Source: Bdellovibrionales bacterium GWA1_52_35
GTDB taxonomy: Bacteria; Bdellovibrionota; UBA1018
Length of the DNA: 64,000 bases
Direction: 5' to 3'
NCBI GenBank assembly: GCA_001769805.1
Contig: MEPO01000021.1
Span: forward strand, 1-64,000
The translations under genes and the position numbers were made by a program. Every line of letters starts with the position of its first letter. Position 1 is the stretch's first letter. Positions 44,240-55,882 of this stretch are shown piece by piece. The notes under the pieces are model-generated. The model searched no databases, was not told the origin of the DNA, and saw nothing but the letters and a program-made list of their open reading frames with translations.

Positions 44240-45724
44240 ATGAACACGATTCTCGCGATTGACCAGGGCACGACCGGAACAACAGCAGTCTTGATGGATA
44301 CCTCGCTGAACCCACTGGCCGAAGCCAGCTCGGATTTTGACCAGCACTTCCCACAACCGGGATGGGTTGAACACGATCTCGAGGATATCTGGACGACCGT
44401 CGTTCAAACGGTACGCGAAGTGACCAAGCACGCAGATGTGCGCAAGATCCAGGCGATCGGGATCACCAACCAACGCGAGACTGTCTGCTTCTGGGATAAA
44501 AAATCCGGGGAGGCCCTGGCCCATGCCATTGTATGGCAGGACCGCAGAACCGCTGAGTTTTGCCAGCAACTCCGGGATAAGCATGGAGAGTCTTTCTTCC
44601 AGGAGAGGACGGGATTGCTCGTTGACCCCTACTTTTCGGGAACGAAAGTTTCGTGGGCTCTGAAAAACTGGCCGGCCGTTGCCAAGGCGCAAAAAGACGG
44701 TCGGCTCGCGATCGGTACGATCGACAGCTTTCTTCTCTCCCGGATTTCCGGTGGAGCAGTTCATTCCACTGAACCCAGCAATGCCTCCCGCACGCTCGCG
44801 TTTCACCTAACCAAACACAAATGGGACCCGGAACTCTGTGAAGCCCTCGAAGTCCCGCTTGATATCTGGCCTGAGCTTTGTCCTTCCACTGGCCTTTTTG
44901 CAGTGACTGAAAAATTCGCCGGTCTCCCCAATGGCATCCCGATTACCGGAATTCTTGGAGACCAGCAGGCCGCACTGCTCGGACAGGCTTGCGTGAAAGA
45001 GGGAATGGCCAAATGCACTTATGGGACAGGCGCTTTTCTTTTGATGAACACAGGTCACAAGCCCGCCAAAAGCACGCATCGCCTGCTTTCAACCGTCGCG
45101 TGGGCCCGCAGCCCCGATAAGTACACTTACGCCCTGGAGGGAAGTACATTCATCGCCGGCGCAGCGGTTCAGTGGCTTCGGGATGGTTTGAAATTCATCA
45201 ACTCCGCAGCTGAAATTGAAGCTCTGGCTGGTTCTGTACCCTCAGCCGATGGTGTGGTCTTTGTTCCGGCACTCGTCGGTCTTGGCGCCCCCCACTGGGA
45301 CCCCAACGCAACCGGCATGTTTACCGGGCTGACCCGGGGAACTACCCGTGCCCACATGGCACGCGCCGTACTGGAAGGAATCGCGTTTCAGAATGTCGAC
45401 ATACTTGAGGCAATGCAGAAAGATCTCGGAAAGCCGCTGGCCGGGCTCAATGTAGACGGCGGAGCTGCCGCCAATAATCTGCTGATGCAGTTTCAGGCAG
45501 ATGTCCTCGGAATTGAGCTGAAGCGTCCGGAATACCTGGAAACCACCAGCCTTGGAGCGATTTTTGCGGCGGGTCTGGGTGCGGGAATTTGGACCGACTT
45601 CGCAGACATCGAAAAAACCTGGAGACAGGACCGGATGTTCAGACCGGGAATCACAGATTCTCAACGTGTTGAAGCAATCAAACGCTGGCGGAGCGCGGTC
45701 GCGCGCTGTACAGCAAAAGTATGA
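44240..45724 (+). CDS. glpK: Glycerol kinase
   Basis: From ATG 44240 this is a 494-residue FGGY-family kinase that phosphorylates glycerol to sn-glycerol 3-phosphate. Diagnostic segments are ILAIDQGTTGTTAVL at the N-terminus, the glycerol-binding INQRET-type motif (TNQRETVCFWD), HAIVWQDRRT, EPSNASRT, GILGDQQAALLGQACV, and the C-terminal LNVDGGAAANNLLMQFQADVL. It ends in an ATGA overlap with radA. No glycerol facilitator or dehydrogenase is beside it. Confidence 0.93.
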   Translation: MNTILAIDQGTTGTTAVLMDTSLNPLAEASSDFDQHFPQPGWVEHDLEDIWTTVVQTVREVTKHADVRKIQAIGITNQRETVCFWDKKSGEALAHAIVWQDRRTAEFCQQLRDKHGESFFQERTGLLVDPYFSGTKVSWALKNWPAVAKAQKDGRLAIGTIDSFLLSRISGGAVHSTEPSNASRTLAFHLTKHKWDPELCEALEVPLDIWPELCPSTGLFAVTEKFAGLPNGIPITGILGDQQAALLGQACVKEGMAKCTYGTGAFLLMNTGHKPAKSTHRLLSTVAWARSPDKYTYALEGSTFIAGAAVQWLRDGLKFINSAAEIEALAGSVPSADGVVFVPALVGLGAPHWDPNATGMFTGLTRGTTRAHMARAVLEGIAFQNVDILEAMQKDLGKPLAGLNVDGGAAANNLLMQFQADVLGIELKRPEYLETTSLGAIFAAGLGAGIWTDFADIEKTWRQDRMFRPGITDSQRVEAIKRWRSAVARCTAKV

Positions 45725-47145
45725 AAGTAAAAATCCGTTATAGCTGCCAGTCGTGCGGCCATATGTCGCCACAATGGCTGGGGCGCTGTCCGAGCTGTGA
45801 GGCCTGGAGCAGCTTTGTCGAAGAAAAACCCGAAGCCGAACCGGACTCGCGGCGCTCGACCGCCCTCGAAATGGCTGGGATACACGGCGCTCTGGTCACC
45901 GGTTCCGGAAAAGACTGGGTTCCTCTCGAACAGGAAGAGGGTGAAGCCGAGGACGCGGCATCCGTACAACACCTTCAGCGCTTCGACACCGGAGTGGACG
46001 AGCTGAACCGGGTTCTGGGCGGAGGAATGGTTCCTGATGGATTCGTCCTGCTCGGAGGTGATCCCGGAATCGGGAAAAGCACTCTGCTTCTGCAAATGGC
46101 CAAGGGTGTCCGCGAGAAGAATCCTGACACTCGTATTCTTTATGTGAGCGGCGAAGAATCCATCGATCAGATACGAGGGCGCGCTCATCGTCTGGGTGTG
46201 GCGGGCAATGGTCAGATCTTCCTGGCTGCCGAAACCCTTTTGGAACGCGTTTTCACGACCATCAAAGAATTGAAACCGCACATCATCGTGATGGACTCGC
46301 TCCAGACTTTTTCCAGCGGCTCTCTGGAATCCGCCCCCGGCAGCGTCAGTCAGGTCCGGGAAATTGCGATGCGGTTGATGAGCCTTGCGAAGTCCGCAAG
46401 AATCGCGGTCTGGCTGGTTGGTCACGTGACAAAAGATGGAAACATCGCTGGCCCCAAAGCAGTGGAACACATGGTTGATACCGTGCTGTATTTCGAAGCC
46501 GAAGCGGGACAGACGTATCGCCTTCTTCGCACCGTTAAAAATCGCTTCGGCAGTACCCGTGAGCTCGGGGTTTTCGAAATGGATGGGGATGGATTGAGAG
46601 AGGTTTCCAATCCTTCTTCTTTATTTCTAAGTGAGCGGAAAGACCCTGTCAGCGGAACAGCCGTTTGTGCTTCTCTCGAGGGTTCCCGCACGATTCTGGT
46701 GGAACTCCAGGGACTAGTGACTCACTCCGGCTTATCCATGCCCCGTCGTACTGCAGTAGGAATGGATTCGGCGCGCCTTTCGCTGCTGGCGGCAATCCTG
46801 GAAAAGCACATGCGCTTGCAACTGGCCGAACGAGATCTTTTCTTCAATGTCGCAGGAGGGCTGAAATTAACAGAGCCGGCCTGCGATCTTGGGGCAGCCG
46901 CGGCAATCTGGTCCAGCTATGCAGAGCGTCCGATCCCAGCGGATTGGGTCTTTCTGGGCGAACTGGGCCTGACCGGCGAAGTGCGTCGAATCTCCTCGCC
47001 TGAAGTCCGGGTGCAGGAAGCCGCCAAGCTTGGCTTTAAAGTCGCCATACTCCCGCGGGCTTCCATCGAAAGAGTCAAAAACAAATCGCAGATCCGATTG
47101 ATTCCACTCGAAAGAATTGGCGAGCTCCCGCGAATTTTTCCATAA
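45721..47145 (+). CDS. radA: DNA repair protein RadA
   Basis: This 474-residue RecA-like ATPase promotes branch migration during recombinational repair. It has the N-terminal zinc finger (C9, C12, C23, C26), the Walker A GGDPGIGKST (about 111-120), the RadA-specific KNRFG (residues 273-277), and a C-terminal Lon-like domain from about 350. The ATG overlaps the glpK stop by 4 nt. Normal length for the family. Confidence 0.95.
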   Translation: MKVKIRYSCQSCGHMSPQWLGRCPSCEAWSSFVEEKPEAEPDSRRSTALEMAGIHGALVTGSGKDWVPLEQEEGEAEDAASVQHLQRFDTGVDELNRVLGGGMVPDGFVLLGGDPGIGKSTLLLQMAKGVREKNPDTRILYVSGEESIDQIRGRAHRLGVAGNGQIFLAAETLLERVFTTIKELKPHIIVMDSLQTFSSGSLESAPGSVSQVREIAMRLMSLAKSARIAVWLVGHVTKDGNIAGPKAVEHMVDTVLYFEAEAGQTYRLLRTVKNRFGSTRELGVFEMDGDGLREVSNPSSLFLSERKDPVSGTAVCASLEGSRTILVELQGLVTHSGLSMPRRTAVGMDSARLSLLAAILEKHMRLQLAERDLFFNVAGGLKLTEPACDLGAAAAIWSSYAERPIPADWVFLGELGLTGEVRRISSPEVRVQEAAKLGFKVAILPRASIERVKNKSQIRLIPLERIGELPRIFP

Positions 47146-47164
47146 TCTCTGTTACACTTGTACT

Positions 47165-47569
47165 ATGGCTGAAGACGACGAGGACAAGATCCGCAGACGC
47201 AGGGAACGAGAAGACGAGATCGAACAGGAAGATCTCGCAAAAAAAAAGAAGATGGGCGTTGAATCCGTGCGGCCTCCGGCGGAACAGACGGAAGATTATC
47301 TCAACAGGATCGATCCGCTCATTGATCAGGTGGACTCGCTTTACGGTCAGTACATCCACGGCCTGGAGAAGCACCCGCCGCTCGAAAGGCGTAAGATGCT
47401 GGACCAGCTGATCAATACGGTTTCCATGATGCCGAAGGTCGGCTCGAACCTCCAGTTTCGGTACAATACGATTCATGCCCGCTATATTTCCCAGCGTGAC
47501 AAGTGGGAAAAGTGGATGAGGGATCTCGAGTCCGGCAAACTCAAGCGCGCCATTCCCACCCGCCGCTAA
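47165..47569 (+). CDS. Small highly charged protein of unknown function
   Basis: From ATG 47165 this is a 134-residue protein with a strongly alternating acidic/basic N-terminal helix (EDDEDKIRRRREREDEIEQE) followed by two amphipathic helices. No membrane segment or signal is seen. It follows radA by 19 bp and likely shares its transcript. I do not recognise the family; regular charge patterning and tight linkage support it as a real gene. Confidence 0.62.
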   Translation: MAEDDEDKIRRRREREDEIEQEDLAKKKKMGVESVRPPAEQTEDYLNRIDPLIDQVDSLYGQYIHGLEKHPPLERRKMLDQLINTVSMMPKVGSNLQFRYNTIHARYISQRDKWEKWMRDLESGKLKRAIPTRR

Positions 47570-47599
47570 GTCCGCGCGAGAGTCACAACCTGAATTCGA

Positions 47600-49639
<2,040 letters not shown>

Positions 49640-51163
49640 TTAAAAGTAATAAAGAACCGCGGGCGTAATCGCAATAACCTTCTGAGAGAGAACTGCACCC
49701 TCCGGAAAGTCCGCTCCATGGGCTGCTACGTCCAGATTGGCCCGGAAGCTGAGGCGCTGTGAAGAACGATAGGAAGCCCCCACGGAGAAATTCATGAATG
49801 ACGCGCTGGCTGCAGCAATATTACTCGTCGAAGTTTGTGATGCACTTGGAAACAAACTGAAATTCAGATTGAGTAATGCTGCCCATTTTCCGCGAAGAGG
49901 AAGCTCCCCCCCGAGTCCCAGAAACAAGCCTTTGAAGGAAACCGGTGCCAATAATGCTGTGCTATCCAAAGGGAAAGAAAATGAGGTCGCCTCATATCCC
50001 AGGCGAACGGAACCCTTCGGTCCAAAGAAGTCGTTCGTAAGGAAATACGAATAACCCAGGTTGAACCTGAACGAGGAAAGAGTAGCCGAAGCAGCTCCCG
50101 AAGCAGCAGAAACATCTTCTCCGGTGGACTTCTGGCTGTAATTCCAGATTCCATACGCCAGGCCCAGTTCCGTAAACCACTCCCGGTTAATCCAAAGCTG
50201 CGCTTCTGCCTTGGGACCAAAGTAAATTCCGCTGCCTGTGAATCCAGCCGCTGCCGCACGGAAGTCTCTTGAAGCCGTGCCTATTCCAAGGCCACCGACG
50301 ACGTAGCCCAATTTCGGCGGAACCTGCTCCAGAGGCGTGACCCCTTCCTGCTCCTGTTTTGTGATAACTACGGGTTTAGGAATGACTTGCATGACCTTCT
50401 GGAAACGGGCAACTTTGCGGGTCTCTTCCTCTTCAATCACATGGCCGAACGCCATCCGGTCTTCAACCGTGTCCACGACCACTTTGCCTACCTGGGTCAG
50501 TCTCCAAGCCATCACTGTCTTCAGCAACGGGTGCTTTTTGACTTCATCCAGCGTACCAATGACCAGCGTGTCGCCTTGAAAGAGATTCGCATTATCGCCG
50601 ATATTGACCGTAACGGATTCTGAATCACGACCGGTCACATTTCCGATAAATGGTATTTTTGAAATCAACCGGGCAAGAGCCTTTTGCAGGGCCCCTTGGA
50701 CATCCGCCAGATCCGTCAGCATGAAAGTATCTTCTGCCATTTTGATCATCTGGGGTGAATGCAGCCATTCCAGCGTGAACCGGTACTGCGAACCTTCCTT
50801 GAGTATAATTGTGCGAATCAAGCTTTCTGACCGGGTTGCCCTCGCCACCTGTCCCAGGACCTGTGGATCCTGAATGAGCTTTTGATAAGGGAGTGTCGTG
50901 CGGCTGAGGGCGGTATCCGCCTTGGAAATATCCTGAAGAACGAACCGACTCTCATGTGAAAAAAATTCTTTGTACGCGCCATTCACGTAATCAACAAAAA
51001 GACCATCCACATTGTCCCAGGAGCGCAGGATACCCACTGTTTCCAAAGCATAGCTTCGATCAAGCTCCGCATTCGCGAATGCGAGAGACGATCCGGCCAT
51101 GGAAGCCAGTAACGCAAAATATATTTTATTGATCAAGGCTGTGCCTGGGCAGCTGTTCTTCAT
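49640..51163 (-). CDS. Exported outer-membrane-type protein of unknown function
   Basis: This 507-residue protein has a signal peptide (about residues 1-30, ending LAFA). An N-terminal periplasmic-like domain (about 31-260) follows, then a Pro/Glu-rich linker. The C-terminal half, from about 280, has repeated aromatic-flanked strands and ends in ITPAVLYYF, the classic beta-barrel C-terminus. The barrel may anchor the N-terminal domain. The 5' end overlaps the MerR-like gene by 38 nt in a different frame. I do not recognise the family. Confidence 0.7.
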   Translation of the reverse strand: MKNSCPGTALINKIYFALLASMAGSSLAFANAELDRSYALETVGILRSWDNVDGLFVDYVNGAYKEFFSHESRFVLQDISKADTALSRTTLPYQKLIQDPQVLGQVARATRSESLIRTIILKEGSQYRFTLEWLHSPQMIKMAEDTFMLTDLADVQGALQKALARLISKIPFIGNVTGRDSESVTVNIGDNANLFQGDTLVIGTLDEVKKHPLLKTVMAWRLTQVGKVVVDTVEDRMAFGHVIEEEETRKVARFQKVMQVIPKPVVITKQEQEGVTPLEQVPPKLGYVVGGLGIGTASRDFRAAAAGFTGSGIYFGPKAEAQLWINREWFTELGLAYGIWNYSQKSTGEDVSAASGAASATLSSFRFNLGYSYFLTNDFFGPKGSVRLGYEATSFSFPLDSTALLAPVSFKGLFLGLGGELPLRGKWAALLNLNFSLFPSASQTSTSNIAAASASFMNFSVGASYRSSQRLSFRANLDVAAHGADFPEGAVLSQKVIAITPAVLYYF

Positions 51164-51431
51164 AGAATGCGATTAGGGTCTTCAGCTCTGCGATTTCTTT
51201 TTGCGCCTTCATCAAGTCGGTTTGCAGTTGGTAGAAAGGAAGGACGCCGTCCGTTTTGGAAACAGGCGCCATATCTTCGGTTCCGGAATATACAAGGTAG
51301 CGCCCGTTTTCGATTTTATACTCAATCTTGTTCGCCTTGATGTATCTACGCAGAGTCGAAAGGCTGACACCGTTCTGACTGGCGTAGTCCATCAAAGAAA
51401 CCCAACCACCTGATGCCGCACGGTTAGACAT
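51126..51431 (-). CDS. Small MerR-like helix-turn-helix DNA-binding protein
   Basis: From ATG 51431 (AAGGGGA at about 5 nt) this is a 101-residue protein. Its N-terminal winged-helix segment (SLMDYASQNGVSLSTLRRYI, then a wing with YKIENGRYLV) is of the MerR/excisionase type. A C-terminal coiled coil (LQTDLMKAQKEIAELKTLIAFYEEQL) probably dimerises it. It overlaps the downstream outer-membrane protein gene by 38 nt, an unusually long overlap that implies coupling. Divergent is a patatin gene (89 bp between starts). It may regulate either neighbour. Confidence 0.72.
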   Translation of the reverse strand: MSNRAASGGWVSLMDYASQNGVSLSTLRRYIKANKIEYKIENGRYLVYSGTEDMAPVSKTDGVLPFYQLQTDLMKAQKEIAELKTLIAFYEEQLPRHSLDQ

Positions 51432-51520
51432 TTTCCCCTTTCGTGGCGAGCATCCGCTCTCCACTTCAGACAGGCTTGATTGTATTTGCTAGAGCTTTAA
51501 ATTCAAGTAATCTGATAAAA

Positions 51521-52822
51521 ATGACTACTCATTTTGCGCCGCAGGGCGCCAAAATCCAGATCAGACCCAAACGAAAGATCGCATTTGTCTGCAGCGGCGG
51601 GGCGACCAAGGCCGGGGCCTTTCATTTGGGAGTCGCGCTCGCTCTTCAGGAGCATGGTTTCAGCTTTTATGGCGGCTCGATGCCCAAGAGTGGACCTGTC
51701 CGGACCCCCAAGCCGATGGAAATTTCGACTTATGTCGGGTCCAGCGCGGGCGCGATCATCGCGACGTATCTGGCGGCCGGATATTCTCTGCCGAATATCT
51801 TCAATTCATTCCTGGCTGAAGCCCCGACCAATCCCGATCCGCAGGACCTGCTTCCGCGCAAGCTTCCGAGCCTGACCTACCCCCAAATGCTCAGAATCCG
51901 GCCTGGACTGGCGCGTGAAGTTTTCCAGCAGGTTGCCCGACTCCGTCGAGTCATGGGCAGCATGCTCGAAGGGAACTGGGAAGAAGTGGTTCATCTGAAT
52001 TGGATGAAAACGACCGGCATTTTCTCAACCGCCGGGCTCGAGCAATTTCTCCGCGAGGAAGTCCTCATTTCGAACCATTTCCAGGATTATATTGCCGATC
52101 TTTTTGTGGTTGGAACCCAGCTGAATCATTCACGTAAGGTGGTGTTTGGGAAATACAATTCAAAGCCCCCGGCCCACGATTTGACTTCCCAGTATGAAAG
52201 TGAAATCGGAATATCCCACGCCTGTGCTGGCAGTGCCGCACTTCCCCCGATTTACGCGCCCTACCCAATCAAATACAAAAACGGCAAGACTCTGTATTAC
52301 GTGGACGGGGAGATTCGCGACACACTTTCCACTCACGTGGCAGGAGACGCCGGCGCTGATCTGGTGATCGCAAGCTATACTCATCAGCCTTATCACTTCA
52401 TCAATGAAATTGGCTCTTTGACCGAATACGGTTTGCCGGCAATCGCTGTTCAATCGATTTATCTGCTGGTGGAACAGAAGATCAATAACCATATTTTCAA
52501 TCGAAAAATTCAACGAAGCGCGATCCATGCTGTCCATGATTACTGCAAAGACCAGGGATTCGCCGAAGAGCATCGCAAGCGGATCTGTGAAATTCTCGAA
52601 ACAGAACTCCACCACCGGCTGGATGTGGATACCATTTACATCCACCCCAACCCTAAAGATACCGCATTGTTTTTTGGTGAAGCCTTCACCCTCGCGCCGA
52701 AGAAATTATCTGAATACGTCAGGAGCGGGTTTCATGCCGCGATCGAGACGCTGGCAAAATATGAATTTGCGGACCGGCAAACGGGTCCTGCCATTGGAAT
52801 CACCGATAGTGGGGCCGGTTAA
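51521..52822 (+). CDS. Patatin-like phospholipase
   Basis: From ATG 51521 this is a 433-residue lipid acyl hydrolase of the patatin family. The oxyanion loop is SGGATKAGAFHLG (from residue 25), the nucleophile elbow is GSSAG (S75), and the catalytic Asp lies in YVDGEIRD. No signal peptide is present, so it is cytoplasmic or exported by another route. A helical C-terminal extension of about 130 residues is unusual for short bacterial patatins. It ends in a 4-nt tail-to-tail overlap with the trypsin-like gene. Confidence 0.85.
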   Translation: MTTHFAPQGAKIQIRPKRKIAFVCSGGATKAGAFHLGVALALQEHGFSFYGGSMPKSGPVRTPKPMEISTYVGSSAGAIIATYLAAGYSLPNIFNSFLAEAPTNPDPQDLLPRKLPSLTYPQMLRIRPGLAREVFQQVARLRRVMGSMLEGNWEEVVHLNWMKTTGIFSTAGLEQFLREEVLISNHFQDYIADLFVVGTQLNHSRKVVFGKYNSKPPAHDLTSQYESEIGISHACAGSAALPPIYAPYPIKYKNGKTLYYVDGEIRDTLSTHVAGDAGADLVIASYTHQPYHFINEIGSLTEYGLPAIAVQSIYLLVEQKINNHIFNRKIQRSAIHAVHDYCKDQGFAEEHRKRICEILETELHHRLDVDTIYIHPNPKDTALFFGEAFTLAPKKLSEYVRSGFHAAIETLAKYEFADRQTGPAIGITDSGAG

Positions 52823-54222
52823 GGGGAGCAGAAAGGCAGCTCGGCGCTTCTGTCCAGCAAAGGTGGCGCCGCGCCGATACCCTCAATCAAAATGCGGGTT
52901 TTGCTCTTTCCTTCGCGCTTGAGCTGCTGAGGACTGAAACTCATCAACCCCGGATAACGTTGGTCGGAAATCTGCACCCTATGAATGGCTTGCTGCCGAC
53001 CATTATAGCCGACCTGAAGCTCCCAGCCTGGAACTTCCATCTGCAGGTAAACTTCCTTCTTATAACCACCCAAGCCACCGCGGTATCTGTTCAACCAGCC
53101 GCCATGGCTCTTAGGATCTTGAAAACATCCAGGAGCAATGTTCAGCTGCTGGGCGCCGGAACTCAGAACCTCTCCGTCCCTAATGATCCACTCGATGAAA
53201 AATTTCTGATTTTCAGACCACTTTCTGGTTTCCGCCTGCACAGCGGCACGCCCGCTCGTCCGGGCCGCGGGAATCAGCTTTTCCCTGAGTGCGGCAGTGG
53301 TCGCCTGGGAAAGGTCAGCGGAGCAAGCGCGGGGTAGGTTCGAACCATCCGTATCTACAGTCTTCATGCAGGAAAGATTGGTAGAAATGCTGAGAGCTTC
53401 GGGTTTTTCCAGCAGATCAGAGGCAGGTGCCGCCTCCGGAGTCCTCGGCAAACGAGCTTGGACAATGGCCCGCGCCCTGCCGTCTGAATCGAGCATGGGG
53501 GAACCCGCATGCGCACCCACCATTTCACAGCCCGCAAAAACCAGCAAAGGGCTGAACGGATTATCGGCTTGGGGAAGAAACCAGGGTTTGTAAACAGGCT
53601 CACAACTGACCATCTGCAAGTCACCTTGGGAATAAGACCCTGTAGCGACAGGATTCATGCGCGCAACCCGCAGGGCCTCGCCTTCTGAAACTCCCTCGTT
53701 CGAAATCTGCAGCGGCTTGCGAAAAACGGTCCGCGCGAGCCGAAGCAAAGCATAGTCAGGAGTTGCCGAATTTTCGAACCGTTCCAAATCAGAGGAATAG
53801 TGGATTTGAGCACATCCCGCCCGTTCAGCTGGTTTTTTTGCAGTCTCTGGGAATATGATCTCCACAAGTCCAGAGCAACTCTTGCGTTCGGTTATAAATT
53901 CTCTTATGCAATGGTTATTGGTCATGATCTGGTCGGAGCCGACCAGAAAAGCCGTACACATTCCCAAAGCACGGGGAGTTGCAACAATCAGCATTCCAAC
54001 GGCTTCGGGACAATCGTTCAAATCCACACAGTTGGCACGGCTCAGCGGCATCAGCTTCTGAGCTTCCTCTTCGTTTTGAGTGGGAACTTCATACCGGTAA
54101 TTTTCATCAGGTCCGGGAAGTTGAGTGGCGTTGCCTTTTCCGCAACCCCAAAAGGAAACAGACAAGACCCCCAGGAGGAGCCACGCCAAACACTGAGTTG
54201 ACTGTAAGCTAGGTAGCGTCAT
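52819..54222 (-). CDS. Trypsin-like (S1) serine protease lipoprotein
   Basis: This 467-residue protein has a lipoprotein-type signal ending FWGC (C27). The S1-type catalytic triad pieces are visible in order: NNHC (His), DYALLRL (Asp) and GAHAGSPML (Ser). The Ser motif is AGSP instead of the usual GDSG, as in many secreted V8/glutamyl-like relatives. A beta-rich C-terminal domain of about 150 residues follows. The substrate is unknown. It has a well-formed promoter and operator upstream. Confidence 0.8.
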   Translation of the reverse strand: MTLPSLQSTQCLAWLLLGVLSVSFWGCGKGNATQLPGPDENYRYEVPTQNEEEAQKLMPLSRANCVDLNDCPEAVGMLIVATPRALGMCTAFLVGSDQIMTNNHCIREFITERKSCSGLVEIIFPETAKKPAERAGCAQIHYSSDLERFENSATPDYALLRLARTVFRKPLQISNEGVSEGEALRVARMNPVATGSYSQGDLQMVSCEPVYKPWFLPQADNPFSPLLVFAGCEMVGAHAGSPMLDSDGRARAIVQARLPRTPEAAPASDLLEKPEALSISTNLSCMKTVDTDGSNLPRACSADLSQATTAALREKLIPAARTSGRAAVQAETRKWSENQKFFIEWIIRDGEVLSSGAQQLNIAPGCFQDPKSHGGWLNRYRGGLGGYKKEVYLQMEVPGWELQVGYNGRQQAIHRVQISDQRYPGLMSFSPQQLKREGKSKTRILIEGIGAAPPLLDRSAELPFCSP

Positions 54223-54240
54223 TCAATTCACCAAAAGCCG

Positions 54241-54270
54241 TTTATATGAGATTGACTTTGACGCGTCAAA
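54241..54270 (-). promoter_or_regulatory. Promoter of the trypsin-like gene with palindromic operator
   Basis: On the minus strand TTGACG (54264-54269) and TATAAA (54241-54246) are exactly 17 bp apart. The -35 lies inside a perfect 14-bp palindrome, TTTGACGCGTCAAA (54257-54270), which suggests a repressor. The surrounding 54290-54350 is very AT-rich. Confidence 0.55.
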
Positions 54271-54330
54271 CTAATTTACAGAATTCTCTTGCGGGTTGTT
54301 TTTGTAAATATATGAATTTATTAATTAAAA

Positions 54331-54822
54331 TTATAAATTGTCTAATTGACTTTGTGTGTTATGCGCCCTGTATTCCCAAATAAGGAGGGCCAGACCAAGA
54401 ATTTCGGATCCAATCAAAAAGGGGTTCACGAAGGCCAGAAAGTATTCACTCAGTTCTGATCGGTGCATGACCGGAAACTCCCAACCCAACGCGGGCCAGA
54501 GAAAAATTGTAAGCATCTCCGTATCGGCTCCCTTCAGTACCAGCTCACTCAAACCATCCAAAACCAGGTGGGTGGCGATTCCGAGACAGAGAGCCACGAA
54601 ATCTTTCGATTTCCCGATCCACGCGATGGACGAAAGCACGACCAGCAGAACCGCGGTATGCCCCAAGGTTCTGGTTCCATCAGCAATACGCAGAATAAGG
54701 TGGAAGGATTTGTCCAGCAGATCCGGGAAAAGTGCGCCAACAAGTATCCAGCTCAGTGGCAATCGCCGCGACCAGGGTCGAACCATCGCTCTTCCTATAC
54801 CGAGATGCCCGAAAAATACCAT
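54331..54822 (-). CDS. YdjM-like membrane-bound metal-dependent hydrolase
   Basis: From ATG 54822 this is a 163-residue membrane protein with about four hydrophobic helices. Conserved His/Asp positions of the YdjM (DUF457-type) family are FFGHLGIGRA, ALFPDLLDK, TLGHTAVL and THLVLDGL. Such proteins are called predicted metal-dependent hydrolases, but their reaction is not settled. It follows the MDR dehydrogenase by 1 nt on the same strand. ATG 54822 is preferred over TTG 54840. Confidence 0.68.
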   Translation of the reverse strand: MVFFGHLGIGRAMVRPWSRRLPLSWILVGALFPDLLDKSFHLILRIADGTRTLGHTAVLLVVLSSIAWIGKSKDFVALCLGIATHLVLDGLSELVLKGADTEMLTIFLWPALGWEFPVMHRSELSEYFLAFVNPFLIGSEILGLALLIWEYRAHNTQSQLDNL

Positions 54823-54823
54823 T

Positions 54824-55882
54824 TTACCCCGAAGTGACAATGACTCTGCCGAAAGCGCTTCGCGATTCCAACCGTTCGAAAGCTTCGGGAAGCCGGCTCA
54901 TCGGCCAAGAGGAGTCCACAACGGCCTTCACTTTTCCTTCATTCACCAACTGAACAACACGGATCATATCCGCCTTGCTGCCCATCGTGGAACCGAGAAT
55001 TGAGATGTTTTTGAAAAAGACAGCCTTCAAGTCGACGGCAATCTCCGCCCCCGAGGTCGCACCACAAGTGACCAAACGTCCACCCCAGCCCAGACACTTC
55101 AGACTTTCACTGAAGGTATCCGCACCCACATGGTCGAGGACGACTTCGCAACCCTTCCTCCCCATTCCGGACAAAATGGCTTTCACTTCATCTCGAAAGG
55201 GTGTTTTGCGGTAATTGATGACGAAATCCGCACCGAGCTTTATTGCTTTTTCTATTTTTTCCTCGGAACCGACTGTCGTTATGACCGTTGCGCCTAGCAG
55301 CTTGGCCATTTGGATGGCGGCAACCGATACTCCGCTTCCACCCGCCTGAATCAAAACGACCTCACCTGCCTTCAGTTGCGCCTTTCGGGTGAGCATCGTC
55401 CAAGCCGTCAGGTAGGAAATGGGCAATGCTGCTGCCTCGGTAACAGAAATCCGGGATGGGCGAAGAATGATGTTTGCGACGGGCACGGAGATGTAATCCG
55501 CACAGCCCCCATCCGTCGTTTCACCAAAAATTCCGTAATACCGGCAGAGAGGATCAAAACCGCCAAGGCAGGCTTCGCAACGCCCGCAGGAATGACCGGG
55601 ATTGACAATCACAGGCGACCCTACTTTGATCCCATCCCTGGACAGTTTCTCTTCGGTTCCCGGGCCGAGCTGCTCGATTGTCCCGACGATATCGCAACCG
55701 GGTGTAATCGGAAGCGGGAATTTGTGGCCTGGAACACCCTTGCGGACCCAAAGGTCCAGGTGGTTCAGTCCCACGGCCTGAATACGCACGCGGGCTTCCA
55801 TCGGTTTCACTTCGGGCCGGGGAATATCCAGGCACTGCAAAACTTCCGGACCGCCGTGTTTTTCAATCCGCCAGGCTTTCAT
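54824..55882 (-). CDS. Zinc-dependent MDR alcohol dehydrogenase / quinone-oxidoreductase-like
   Basis: This 352-residue medium-chain dehydrogenase has the N-terminal catalytic fold with GLNHLDLWVRKG and TPGCDIVG, and the structural-zinc Cys set in GHSCGRCEACLGGFDPLC. The NAD(P)-binding Rossmann part contains VLIQAGGSGVSVAAIQMAKLLGATVITT. Its substrate is unknown. It overlaps the transketolase C-half by 4 nt, so the two are co-transcribed. Confidence 0.85.
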   Translation of the reverse strand: MKAWRIEKHGGPEVLQCLDIPRPEVKPMEARVRIQAVGLNHLDLWVRKGVPGHKFPLPITPGCDIVGTIEQLGPGTEEKLSRDGIKVGSPVIVNPGHSCGRCEACLGGFDPLCRYYGIFGETTDGGCADYISVPVANIILRPSRISVTEAAALPISYLTAWTMLTRKAQLKAGEVVLIQAGGSGVSVAAIQMAKLLGATVITTVGSEEKIEKAIKLGADFVINYRKTPFRDEVKAILSGMGRKGCEVVLDHVGADTFSESLKCLGWGGRLVTCGATSGAEIAVDLKAVFFKNISILGSTMGSKADMIRVVQLVNEGKVKAVVDSSWPMSRLPEAFERLESRSAFGRVIVTSG

